Shown: one piece after another, positions 1 to 6,239 of the stretch | Layout: each line of letters starts with the position of its first letter | Position numbering within the stretch: position 1 is the first letter of the stretch | From: Fimbriimonadaceae bacterium | Lineage (GTDB): Bacteria > Armatimonadota > Fimbriimonadia > Fimbriimonadales > Fimbriimonadaceae | Length of the DNA: 10,527 nt | Assembly (NCBI GenBank): GCA_020849075.1 | Contig: JADLGZ010000215.1 | Location: 1-10,527, forward strand | Reading direction: 5' to 3' | Program-made: the position numbers and the translations under genes | Notes under the pieces: model-generated | Databases searched by the model: none | Told to the model about the DNA's origin: nothing | The model's input: only the letters and a program-made list of their open reading frames with translations

Positions 1-108
1 GCTTTCGAGTACATCGGCCTTGCCTAGCAGAATCAGCGAAAGGGCACGCCTCGCGTGGCAGACGTTAAGCGGTTCGTAGTCCGAGTTCAATAGCAAGACC
101 TCTTTCAT
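1..108 (-). CDS. HNH endonuclease family protein, N-terminal fragment
   Basis: Only the first 36 codons lie in the window; the gene runs off the left edge. The visible peptide starts MKEVLLLNSDYEPLNVC and continues through RRALSLILLGKADVLES. This matches the N-terminal signature of small bacterial HNH endonucleases, in which a 'VLxLNxxYEPLNV...RRAxxLLLxGKAxVLE' segment precedes the HNH zinc/metal core. The catalytic HNH residues are outside the window, so activity cannot be judged. The start is supported by an AAGGTG Shine-Dalgarno sequence 8 nt before the ATG. A rho-independent terminator lies just upstream and isolates the gene from the secreted-protein gene before it. Such proteins are widespread, often chromosomal and of uncertain role. 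The family call rests on the N-terminus alone. Confidence 0.75.
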   Translation of the reverse strand, partial: MKEVLLLNSDYEPLNVCHARRALSLILLGKADVLES

Positions 109-131
109 CTTCTGTTCACCTTGCCGGGCAC

Positions 132-165
132 AAAAAAGGGCTGGCGTCCTGAGACACACCAGCCC
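132..165 (-). terminator. Rho-independent terminator after the propeller-protein gene
   Basis: Read on the minus strand, 165-138 folds into a 10-bp stem (GGGCTGGTGT with ACGCCAGCCC, including one U-G wobble) with an 8-nt loop. Six T residues (137-132) follow immediately. On the plus strand the wobble becomes an A-C mismatch and no T-run follows, so the terminator acts only on minus-strand transcripts. It ends transcription coming from the gene that stops at 352, or acts as an attenuator for the HNH gene that begins at 108. Confidence 0.85.
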
Positions 166-351
166 GAAAGTGAACCTGAGCGCACCGTATTGCGGTGTCC
201 GCCCAAGCCGTCGGCCGGCGTATTAGGAAATCCCGATCCATCCAGTTGTGCATGGCTATTGTTTTTGACGCAACTAGGACCGGGAAGGACGCACGGATAT
301 TTGCTGGGTTACACCTATGAACCTAGACGGTTATCCCTATCGAAGATGCCA
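166..351. other. Non-coding interval with weak hairpins
   Basis: No credible gene is seen between the propeller-protein stop and its terminator. On the minus strand the stretch can form two short hairpins. One has a 5-bp stem, 197-193 with 187-183 (CACCG/CGGTG). The other has a 4-bp stem, 219-216 with 210-207. It could be a long 3' UTR, an HNH-gene leader or a small RNA that shares the terminator. I see no promoter good enough to choose between these. Confidence 0.4.
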
Positions 352-2058
352 TCACGGCAAATCGTCCGTCAAACCGAAATTCGCAATGACAATGTCAATG
401 TCGGCGGCATCCACCTCTCCTGAGCGATCAACATCGCTGTTTCGATTTGAAGCATAGCCCGGATCACTTGCACCAAGCCCGAAGTTCGCAATGACAGCGT
501 CAATATCGGCGGCATCCACTTCGCCCGACTCATCAACGTCTCCGTCAGCACAAACAATGTTGATGCCCGTTGCGTTACCGGCGGTTGTATTGAAGGCAAC
601 CGTCCTTCGCAGCCAAGAGCCATGATTCACTGAGATCCGACCCAGACCCGTTGGAACTGGCACCTTTAAGCGACCATCCGGTGCGATCCCTACGGTAAGA
701 GCAATCACATTGCCAGGGTTGCTGTCCATACGAATTTCGACGCTCACCCCCTTGGGCGCATACTCGCCTTGAATCAACTCGTTCAATACCAGAGTGCCCG
801 ATACTGATCGACTGTTCCCGCCCGTAAGGTCAAGGCGTCCCACATTGCCAAGACTGCTGTTGTTGTAGCGGCACACCCAAATCTCACCGTTGTTATCGGC
901 TTCCACCGCCGATTGTTGGGTCATAGAGACCTTCGGGGTGAAAGTACTGCTAGTTAGCGCAAGGAGGGCATTCTGCAACACTCCGGACTCCAAATCGAAC
1001 TGCATTGGCATCCAGGTGAGCCAAGCTCCGACGAAGTCAGCGACAAAATAATTCCCGTAGATCCCGGTGCCAAGATTGGTCCCTCGATAAATCACGCCAC
1101 CACTTTCAGACATCCCCACACTGTGGGTGTAAGTAAAGAAGGGCCAATGCGGGTTTGTGATGGGCACTGATCCGCTGAGACCCGTTGTCAGAGTTCCTTC
1201 ATAGGTCTTCCACCCATAATTCACTCCAGCCGTGTTTGCAAGCACGTGGTTTGACTCCTCCATTTGGTCTTGCCCAACGTCCGCGATGACGAGTCCATCC
1301 ATGCCGTTCATCGAGGGCGGATCAAAGCTCCACTTCCACGGATTTCGCAAGCCTAGGGCCCATACTTCGTCGGCACCAGGCCCGCCAACGTACGGATTGT
1401 CAGCCGGAACATGATAGTTCTTGGTTGAATCTCCTGGGAAGTCGTCTCCATGAACGTCCAATCGGAGCATTTTGCCGAGCAGGTTATCTATGTTCTGAGC
1501 CCGGTTGCCTGGATCGTTGGCACTCCCTCCATCACCCATGCCGATATAGAGGTAGCCATCCTTGCCAAAGCGCATCGTGCCGCCATTGTGATTAGCATAT
1601 GGCTGGGCAATCGAGATGATTGTGAGGGCCGTGCTCGTGTTGAATTCATTGGTAGCATTGTCTACCGTGTACCTAATGACCTCGGTTCGCTCGGGACCCG
1701 ATAGCGTCACGTTGATATACGCATACCGATTGGTCGCATAGTTTGGGTCGAAAGCAAGACCGAGGATGCCTTGCTCCTGGTCACTTGGGAGACCCGTCAG
1801 GACTAGGGACTGAGCAATCTCTGCTCCTGTCGAAGGGTTAAAGCAAGAAACCCGCCCTGAGGTTGGGGCAAGGGGCCGGGCCAAAACTGTGCTCACGCCC
1901 CGCGCCTCGACGACGAACATTCGGCTGTTATCTCCCGGCGGCTGGGCGATCGCGACGGGCCGATGCACATTGCTGATCACGGTCGTCCTCGTGATCTGGG
2001 CGAACGCAGCCGTAGAGATGAGTCCTGCGAAAGCAAGGCAGAGGGTTTTGGAAGGCAT
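352..2058 (-). CDS. Secreted glucose/sorbosone dehydrogenase-like beta-propeller with C-terminal dockerin-like repeats
   Basis: The 568-residue product begins with a signal peptide (about 1-20, AFA before QITRT). Residues about 25-412 match the glucose/sorbosone dehydrogenase (PF07995, HHIP-like) six-bladed propeller. Visible motifs are ANHNGGTMRFGKDGYLYIG around His157, GDGGS at 175-179, LGLRNPWKWSFDP around Arg238, ADVGQDQMEE at 259-268 and NYGWKTYEG at 280-288. In soluble PQQ glucose dehydrogenase the equivalent His and Arg are active-site residues, so an exported sugar or aldose oxidoreductase is plausible; the substrate and PQQ use are inferred. A small beta domain (about 416-502) follows, then two EF-hand/dockerin-like units at 506-527 and 541-562. 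The gene stands alone, with a terminator after it and birA diverging upstream. No Shine-Dalgarno is seen before the ATG, but the signal peptide fits this start. Confidence 0.88.
   Translation of the reverse strand: MPSKTLCLAFAGLISTAAFAQITRTTVISNVHRPVAIAQPPGDNSRMFVVEARGVSTVLARPLAPTSGRVSCFNPSTGAEIAQSLVLTGLPSDQEQGILGLAFDPNYATNRYAYINVTLSGPERTEVIRYTVDNATNEFNTSTALTIISIAQPYANHNGGTMRFGKDGYLYIGMGDGGSANDPGNRAQNIDNLLGKMLRLDVHGDDFPGDSTKNYHVPADNPYVGGPGADEVWALGLRNPWKWSFDPPSMNGMDGLVIADVGQDQMEESNHVLANTAGVNYGWKTYEGTLTTGLSGSVPITNPHWPFFTYTHSVGMSESGGVIYRGTNLGTGIYGNYFVADFVGAWLTWMPMQFDLESGVLQNALLALTSSTFTPKVSMTQQSAVEADNNGEIWVCRYNNSSLGNVGRLDLTGGNSRSVSGTLVLNELIQGEYAPKGVSVEIRMDSNPGNVIALTVGIAPDGRLKVPVPTGLGRISVNHGSWLRRTVAFNTTAGNATGINIVCADGDVDESGEVDAADIDAVIANFGLGASDPGYASNRNSDVDRSGEVDAADIDIVIANFGLTDDLP
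373..543 (-). repeat. Two 66-bp coding repeats (dockerin-like EF-hand units)
   Basis: Bases 373-438 and 478-543 are near-identical copies offset by 105 bp (35 codons). Each encodes a 22-residue unit of the form [GS]DVDxSGEVDAADIDxVIANFG. Each carries a 12-position calcium-loop pattern: D507, D509, S511, E513, D515, D518 in the first, and D542, D544, S546, E548, D550, D553 in the second. The spacer encodes about 13 less conserved residues. The arrangement resembles a type I dockerin duplication, or the similar C-terminal calcium-binding repeats common in secreted proteins of Armatimonadota and Planctomycetota. Confidence 0.85.
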
Positions 2059-2114
2059 GCAATATTGTGGAAGATTGCGTGGTCAAAGGTTCGCTTGGAA
2101 TTACTAGGTTAGAG

Positions 2115-2120
2115 TAATCT
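2115..2120 (+). promoter_or_regulatory. Putative -10 box (TAATCT) for leaderless birA
   Basis: TAATCT ends exactly 7 nt before the birA ATG at 2128. Transcription would then start at or next to the start codon, giving a leaderless message. No Shine-Dalgarno is present. The nearest -35-like hexamer (TTGGAA, 2095-2100) has a spacer of only 14 nt, so the -35 element is unconvincing. Confidence 0.45.
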
Positions 2121-2127
2121 TTACCAA

Positions 2128-2814
2128 ATGCGCTCGCCATTGGCCGACGGTCAGTTAGAGATTGTTGAGTCCGTTGACTCCACCCAAGATGCATTAGCGC
2201 AACGCCTACGGACCAACGCGGGCATTTCGGCCCTACTTGCAGAACATCAAACTGCCGGGAGGGGACGACACCGCCGCCCATGGGTTAATGAGCCAGGCCA
2301 GTCTCTCAGTTTGTCGCTCGCCTTCTTGGGCTACCGGGACCACCCACGTCCTTGGCTCATTGGAATGGGGGTGGCAGCCGCGGTGGCGGCCGCCATCCAC
2401 TCTCGGCTGCAGTGGCCCAATGATTTAATCTTGGATGCCAAGAAGGTTGGGGGGATCCTCACCGAGATCGTGGATGGTGTCCCTATTGTGGGCATCGGCC
2501 TTAACCTCAATCAGACAGAGTTCCCGCCTGAAATCCGGGACCGAGCCATCAGTTTACGGATGCACCGCAACTCCACTTACGACGCGAAGCGCATCACCGA
2601 ACTTATTTTGGAGCGAATTGAATTGCTGCCTGAGCCGGAGAGTTGGGATGCGTTACACTCGATTTGGGCCTTGTTCGATGCGACTCCCGGCAAGACCTAC
2701 CTGTTGGATGATGGCTCAAAAGCTATCGGCATCGGCATTGGTCCAGAAGGGGAGCTCGTCGCATCGGTAGACGGAGAGACAACCACGGTCTTGGCCGCCG
2801 ACGCTCTTCTTTAG
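2128..2814 (+). CDS. birA: Biotin--[acetyl-CoA-carboxylase] ligase (monofunctional BirA)
   Basis: This protein activates biotin with ATP to biotinyl-AMP and transfers it to the lysine of biotin carboxyl carrier protein, supplying acetyl-CoA carboxylase and related enzymes in the cytoplasm. The 228-residue product shows the family motifs in order: DSTQD at 17-21, the adenylate-binding QTAGRGR loop at 41-47, WPNDL at 96-100 and KKVGGIL at 105-111, with Lys106 matching the catalytic lysine. The GIGLNLN stretch at 122-128 is also typical. It has no N-terminal helix-turn-helix, so it is the class I enzyme without the repressor function of E. coli BirA. A short C-terminal domain (about 180-228) is present. 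The stop overlaps the yraN stop by 4 bp (2811-2814), and no terminator is seen between them. Confidence 0.93.
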   Translation: MRSPLADGQLEIVESVDSTQDALAQRLRTNAGISALLAEHQTAGRGRHRRPWVNEPGQSLSLSLAFLGYRDHPRPWLIGMGVAAAVAAAIHSRLQWPNDLILDAKKVGGILTEIVDGVPIVGIGLNLNQTEFPPEIRDRAISLRMHRNSTYDAKRITELILERIELLPEPESWDALHSIWALFDATPGKTYLLDDGSKAIGIGIGPEGELVASVDGETTTVLAADALL

Positions 2815-3155
2815 TCGGAGCGAATCACATCCTCGAGGTGGGTCATGTTTTCCCCATCAAATAGGACGAGGTCAAACCGAATAGGCGTGTCCGTTGGCAT
2901 CCCAAACTTTTCGATGAATTCAAGGGCGCCCTTTCGAAGCCGGTTGGCCTTTACCGGCGTAAAGCTATCCAGAGCCCTTCCCCGTCGGCGCGCCTTTACC
3001 TCAACGATCACGAGTACTGCGCCGTCCATGGCTGCAACATCAATCTCCCCGTGGGTGAGCTTCAAACGGCGACCAAGGAGAGTCCAACCGAGCGACAGAA
3101 GGTATTGCGCAGCTTCATCCTCGCGGTCAGATCCTAGACGCCGAGGCTGAGGCAT
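2811..3155 (-). CDS. yraN: YraN/UPF0102 family nuclease-fold protein
   Basis: The 114-residue product matches the UPF0102 family, which has a PD-(D/E)xK-like endonuclease fold and no firmly established substrate. The hallmarks are an N-terminal GSDREDEAAQYLLSLGW helix (8-24), then HGEIDVAAMDG at 35-45 and VIVEVKARRRG at 49-59. These hold the acidic and lysine residues expected of the active site (E37, D39, E52, K54). Length is normal for the family. The start lies 22 bp inside the end of rnhB, and no Shine-Dalgarno is visible, so translation is probably coupled to rnhB. Linkage of yraN to rnhB is common in bacteria, which supports both calls. A nucleic-acid role is likely but unproven. Confidence 0.9.
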   Translation of the reverse strand: MPQPRRLGSDREDEAAQYLLSLGWTLLGRRLKLTHGEIDVAAMDGAVLVIVEVKARRRGRALDSFTPVKANRLRKGALEFIEKFGMPTDTPIRFDLVLFDGENMTHLEDVIRSD

Positions 3156-3772
3156 GGTTGCAGCACCAAACTCTTGATGGGTTCAAAACTGCGCCGATGA
3201 ATCGGGCAGGGTCCGTGTTCTCGGATGGCCGCGAAATGCTCGGGTGTACTGTAACCAAAGTGCCGCTCGAATCCATACTCAGGAAAATTGGCACCGTACT
3301 CGACCATGGTCCGATCCCGTTCGACCTTGGCCAAAATACTGGCCGCTGCGATCGCGGCATAGGTCGCATCTCCCTTAATGATGGGGCTACACGGAACTGG
3401 CGCAAGGGGCGGAATCCGGTTCCCATCAATAAGCGCAGCTCGAGGTGGTCTCGGCAGGCTTTCAAGGGCCGCTTGCATCCCCGCCAACGTCGCATTGAGG
3501 ATGTTAATTGCGTCAATCTTCTCGTGGCTGACCGTAATGACGGCGAAGTCTGCGCTGGCCTTAATGATTCGCTCGGCAATCACACGTTGCTCAGGGGAGA
3601 GCTTCTTGCTGTCATCTAGGAAACTGCAATCAAAACCTTCCGGGAGGACAACCGCTGCTACGACTACAGGCCCGGCGAGTGGCCCCCGACCGGCTTCATC
3701 TACCCCCGCGATCAACGGTGTTGCCGCTAACGGTTCGCGCATGTCGCCCTTAGAGACGTCGCCCAACACCAT
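3134..3772 (-). CDS. rnhB: Ribonuclease HII
   Basis: RNase HII cuts the RNA strand of RNA-DNA hybrids and starts removal of single ribonucleotides misincorporated in DNA. The 212-residue product has the signature GVDEAGRGPLAGPVV (23-37) with catalytic Asp25 and Glu26, LIDGN with Asp116, and KGDATYAAIAAASILAKV (133-150) with Asp135, so all four metal-binding acids are present. The HFGYSTPEH segment (171-179) is also typical. The ATG at 3772 is 3 nt after the gpsA stop. An alternative ATG at 3742 (Met11) has AAGGG 5 nt upstream and gives about 202 residues, close to the E. coli length, so the shorter form may be the true one. The 3' end overlaps yraN by 22 bp. Confidence 0.95.
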   Translation of the reverse strand: MVLGDVSKGDMREPLAATPLIAGVDEAGRGPLAGPVVVAAVVLPEGFDCSFLDDSKKLSPEQRVIAERIIKASADFAVITVSHEKIDAINILNATLAGMQAALESLPRPPRAALIDGNRIPPLAPVPCSPIIKGDATYAAIAAASILAKVERDRTMVEYGANFPEYGFERHFGYSTPEHFAAIREHGPCPIHRRSFEPIKSLVLQPCLSLGV

Positions 3773-3775
3773 TCT

Positions 3776-4759
3776 TTATCCAACTTCTTCACGCTTTGGC
3801 TCTCGCTCCATGAGCCTTCCGACCCCATCGCGGGCAGTCATTTGACCCTTTATCACGGCATGCACGAGTTTCATGATCGGAAGCTCAATGTCGTACATTT
3901 CCGACAAGATCGTAACGCATTCCGCCGTCCCAACACCCTCTGCCACCTGACCAAGCTCGAGTAGAACTTCTTTGAGAGCGCGGCCTTGTCCAAGGCCAAG
4001 ACCAACTCGATAATTTCGTGAAAGCCGACTGTTCGCCGTCGCAAAGAGGTCACCCACGCCAGCGATGCCGAAGAAAGTCTCGGTACGAGCCCCCATCGCA
4101 AGGCCCAATCGCACCATCTCGCCAAGACCACGTGCGAGCAAAGCTCCCTTCGTGTTATCGCCGTACCCCAGGCCATCGCTCATCCCAGCGCCGATCGCAA
4201 GGACGTTCTTGAGCGCGCCCGACAATTCGACACCCACTACATCGCTCGAATAGTAGGCTCGGAATTTGCGCGACTGCAGGGCAACGCAAACCCGGTTTGC
4301 CGCCGCCTCATCAGCACATGCCGTAACTGCAGCTGTAGGAATGCCCTGCGCAATTTCGACCGCCAAGTTTGGACCGCTTACGGCACCCACCATCGCCTTC
4401 GGCTTTTCTTCCTGGGCGACGTCCGACAGGAGCTTAGCGGTGCCAGGCTCTAAGCCCTTGCTTGCCAGTACCAAGAACGGATTCTCACAAGGAATCAGCT
4501 TCGCGCATTCTCGAACAGCCGGGGATGGAACGGCAATTATCCAGAATTCCGCCCCGGGTACCGGATCACCGACCTCCCCAAAGCCCACATTCTTGGGAAG
4601 CTCATGTCCGGGCAGATAGCGATGGTTTTGGTGAGTAGAGGTGAGGTCCTTCAACTCATTAGCATCTCGCCCTAAGAGCGTCACTTCATGCTCATTTCTA
4701 GCGAGATGTAGGGCCAGAGCAGTGCCCCAGCTCCCCGATCCGACGATCGCTACTTTCAC
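3776..4759 (-). CDS. gpsA: Glycerol-3-phosphate dehydrogenase [NAD(P)+]
   Basis: GpsA reduces dihydroxyacetone phosphate to sn-glycerol-3-phosphate, the backbone for phospholipid synthesis, in the cytoplasm. The 327-residue product (normal length) opens with the Rossmann motif VAIVGSGSWGTALA (3-16). It continues with AVPSPAVRE (76-84), ASKGLEPGT (99-107), SGPNLAVEIAQG (128-139) and ELSGALKNVLAIGAGM (178-193), which carries catalytic Lys184. It also has DNTKGALLARGLGEM (201-215) and GVGDLFATANSRLSRNYRVG (234-253). The start is GTG, 20 nt after the ygfZ stop, with no Shine-Dalgarno but a -10-like TATGCT 6 nt upstream. It may therefore have its own leaderless transcript in addition to read-through from ygfZ. 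Confidence 0.97.
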   Translation of the reverse strand: MKVAIVGSGSWGTALALHLARNEHEVTLLGRDANELKDLTSTHQNHRYLPGHELPKNVGFGEVGDPVPGAEFWIIAVPSPAVRECAKLIPCENPFLVLASKGLEPGTAKLLSDVAQEEKPKAMVGAVSGPNLAVEIAQGIPTAAVTACADEAAANRVCVALQSRKFRAYYSSDVVGVELSGALKNVLAIGAGMSDGLGYGDNTKGALLARGLGEMVRLGLAMGARTETFFGIAGVGDLFATANSRLSRNYRVGLGLGQGRALKEVLLELGQVAEGVGTAECVTILSEMYDIELPIMKLVHAVIKGQMTARDGVGRLMEREPKREEVG

Positions 4760-4765
4760 GGTTCA

Positions 4766-4771
4766 AGCATA
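4766..4771 (-). promoter_or_regulatory. Putative -10 box (TATGCT) for gpsA
   Basis: In the 20-nt gap between ygfZ and gpsA, TATGCT on the minus strand ends 6 nt before the GTG at 4759. The spacing fits a leaderless transcript and resembles that before birA and ygfZ. No -35 element was recognised, and a six-base match can arise by chance. Confidence 0.3.
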
Positions 4772-4779
4772 GCCGAAAC

Positions 4780-5397
4780 TCAAAGTGGCAGCTCGACAAC
4801 CCTCGCTGAGATTCCTCTAATGAGGATATCCTCAAGTCCCCTCGGCACGTAAGCTGCTGCGATTGGGCCGTGCATGGGACTCACTTCAGATCGGGTCACC
4901 CAAACACTGTCATAATGTCCGGGTTCGATGACCTCCTCGCTTAAGAGGCCGCTCCAAACAGTCTTTGTCTTGCCCCGAGCATGGATTCTGTGCAGAATCT
5001 CCTGACCCACGTAACAGCCTTTGATCGTACTGAGGTGGCTCGCCACGACCTGACTTCCCAATTCAAGGAGCAGAGTTCTTGGTCCAGTGTCTACGCCAAA
5101 AATTGGAATGCCCAACTCAATCGGCATGGGGAGATCAGCTCGCTCGGCGGAGGTAATCCGGACGACATTGACATCCTCAAGGATGACGTGAGTCTTAACC
5201 CGATCCTCAAGGGCCAGCATTGATAGCTCGTTGCCGTTCGCCAAGGTGCCTTCATCACAATCTCGCAACTCGCCCAAGCCCGCCAGAGTACCGTTCGGGT
5301 TGCAAATTCCAAACCGACAAGGGAGTTGCCTGACGTCGTTCGTGATTTGACCCTGGAGCCACTCCAGATGATCTGCGCCAGTGAAGAGAAGCTCCAT
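4780..5397 (-). CDS. ygfZ: YgfZ/GcvT-domain folate-binding protein (short form)
   Basis: YgfZ-type proteins use folate to support assembly or repair of certain iron-sulfur enzymes. From the ATG at 5397 the product is 205 residues. The N-terminal EWLQGQITNDV (12-22) is the usual first landmark. The diagnostic K-G-C-Y-x-G-Q-E motif is intact at 126-133 with Cys128, followed by RGKTK at 141-145. The protein is much shorter than the E. coli one (about 326 residues), mainly between these two landmarks. An upstream in-frame ATG at 5406 would add only three residues. I prefer 5397 because TATTAT ends exactly 7 nt before it and longer forms run into the divergent gene. gpsA follows on the same strand, so this is the likely first gene of the ygfZ-gpsA-rnhB-yraN cluster. 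Confidence 0.85.
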   Translation of the reverse strand: MELLFTGADHLEWLQGQITNDVRQLPCRFGICNPNGTLAGLGELRDCDEGTLANGNELSMLALEDRVKTHVILEDVNVVRITSAERADLPMPIELGIPIFGVDTGPRTLLLELGSQVVASHLSTIKGCYVGQEILHRIHARGKTKTVWSGLLSEEVIEPGHYDSVWVTRSEVSPMHGPIAAAYVPRGLEDILIRGISARVVELPL

Positions 5398-5403
5398 CCA
5401 AAG

Positions 5404-5410
5404 CATAATA
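5404..5410. promoter_or_regulatory. Overlapping divergent -10 boxes (bidirectional promoter candidate)
   Basis: The seven bases CATAATA hold CATAAT on the plus strand (5404-5409) and TATTAT on the minus strand (5410-5405). CATAAT ends 7 nt before the plus-strand ATG at 5417. TATTAT ends 7 nt before the minus-strand ATG at 5397. One near-symmetric AT-rich element could thus melt for both divergent genes and give leaderless messages both ways. No good -35 element was seen for either direction. GCATAAT occurs again 18 bp further on, at 5421-5427. Confidence 0.5.
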
Positions 5411-5416
5411 CGAAGG

Positions 5417-6235
5417 ATGGGCATAATCGTGCCTTTGATTGCGTTGGGCTTGGCGTACGGGGTAGCACGAAGAGAAGTCTCAGTCTTTGAGCGGCACGCT
5501 GCTGCCGACATCGCAGCTCAACTAACCGGGGAACGCAAGGTTGTCATGGTGCGCACCAACTTTGAACTTCCCTTCGGTCCACTGTTTTCTGACATCCGAA
5601 AGGCCACGATTGAGGCTTCCCACTTTGGGTCAGAAGGGATCCCGCTTTATGCTGACCCCAATCGCCCCTCATCTGGTAGGGTCAGGAGCCTTGAAATTGT
5701 CCTTAACGACTTCACCCTACGGGGGCTGCGCATTGAGAGCCTCAGGTCAACCATTCCCGAGTGCAGGTTTGATCGCGATCTTGCCTTGAAGCATAAGCAA
5801 ATCCGACTTTCCCGAAGCGGCCATGGAGTCGGGACAGTCAGGATTCTTGCCCAAGACTTAGCTAAATATATCCCCACCAAAGTTAAGGAAATCAAGGAGT
5901 GCCTCGTTAAACTAGACCGAGGCAAGGTGTGGGTTGAGGGCTACGGTGAATTCCTCATTGCGAAGACTCGATTCTTGGTTGTTGCTGACCTCACGATTGA
6001 AAATGACGTCCGGCTCAATCTGACCAACGCCCGGGTTGTTTTGGACTGGCAACTGGCGGATGACCTGTCTCGAAAAGCTTTGCTGGACGCCATGAATCCG
6101 GTGGTTGATCTGCAGCAGGACCTTGGCCTTTTGGATGCCTTCGCTTTGGAATCCGTGAAGTGCGAAGCCGGTGCACTCATTGCTACCGGCAAGACCCAGA
6201 TACCAGCTCGTAGCGAAAACATAAGGATAAACTGA
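5417..6235 (+). CDS. DUF2993-like (LmeA-type) exported or membrane-anchored protein
   Basis: The 272-residue product begins with a hydrophobic segment (about 3-17, GIIVPLIALGLAYGV), probably a signal peptide or anchor. The rest alternates beta strands in the pattern of DUF2993 proteins: a 'lpfGplfsdirkatieaShF' opening (51-70), a VRSLEIVLNDFTLRGLRIESL stretch (89-109), GKVWVEGYGEF (169-179) and a VVDLQQDLGL segment near the end (229-238). The best known family member, mycobacterial LmeA, binds phospholipid and acts in envelope glycolipid maturation; the function here is not known. The start is uncertain. An in-frame GTG at 5381 adds KRSSIQSIIRR, a basic region that would suit a signal peptide but overlaps ygfZ. 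I chose the ATG because CATAAT sits 7 nt upstream. The hydrolase gene follows after 4 bp. Confidence 0.7.
   Translation: MGIIVPLIALGLAYGVARREVSVFERHAAADIAAQLTGERKVVMVRTNFELPFGPLFSDIRKATIEASHFGSEGIPLYADPNRPSSGRVRSLEIVLNDFTLRGLRIESLRSTIPECRFDRDLALKHKQIRLSRSGHGVGTVRILAQDLAKYIPTKVKEIKECLVKLDRGKVWVEGYGEFLIAKTRFLVVADLTIENDVRLNLTNARVVLDWQLADDLSRKALLDAMNPVVDLQQDLGLLDAFALESVKCEAGALIATGKTQIPARSENIRIN
6228..6233 (+). promoter_or_regulatory. Weak -10-like box (TAAACT) before the hydrolase gene
   Basis: TAAACT ends 6 nt before the GTG at 6240 and overlaps the last codons of the DUF2993-like gene. The spacing matches that at gpsA. An AAGGA 12 nt upstream of the GTG is too distant to be a good Shine-Dalgarno. 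Since the gap to the preceding gene is only 4 bp, simple read-through with translational coupling is an equally good explanation. Confidence 0.2.
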
Positions 6236-6239
6236 TCCT

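Noticed and set aside
116..253. Minus-strand 45-codon open frame starting MHNWMDRDF
   Set aside because: It runs straight through the terminator stem and T-run and has no ribosome site or family resemblance, so it is not a likely gene.
240..330. Plus-strand stretch with GACGCAAC and GCTGGGTTACA reminiscent of a c-di-GMP (GEMM) riboswitch
   Set aside because: The required helices and the GAAA tetraloop could not be fitted, and no plus-strand gene follows for about 1.8 kb.
121..423. Plus-strand 100-codon open frame
   Set aside because: It reads antisense through the terminator and into the end of the propeller-protein gene, and its composition is not protein-like.
2059..2067. CAATATTG palindrome as a -10 box for the propeller-protein gene
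   Set aside because: It lies within a few bases of the ATG, so transcription would begin inside the coding sequence; the TTGACC at 2086-2081 cannot be paired with a usable -10 box.
5398..5511. Longer ygfZ start adding up to 38 residues upstream of 5397
   Set aside because: The extension has no YgfZ similarity and would lie antisense to the start of the divergent gene; the conserved domain begins right after 5397.
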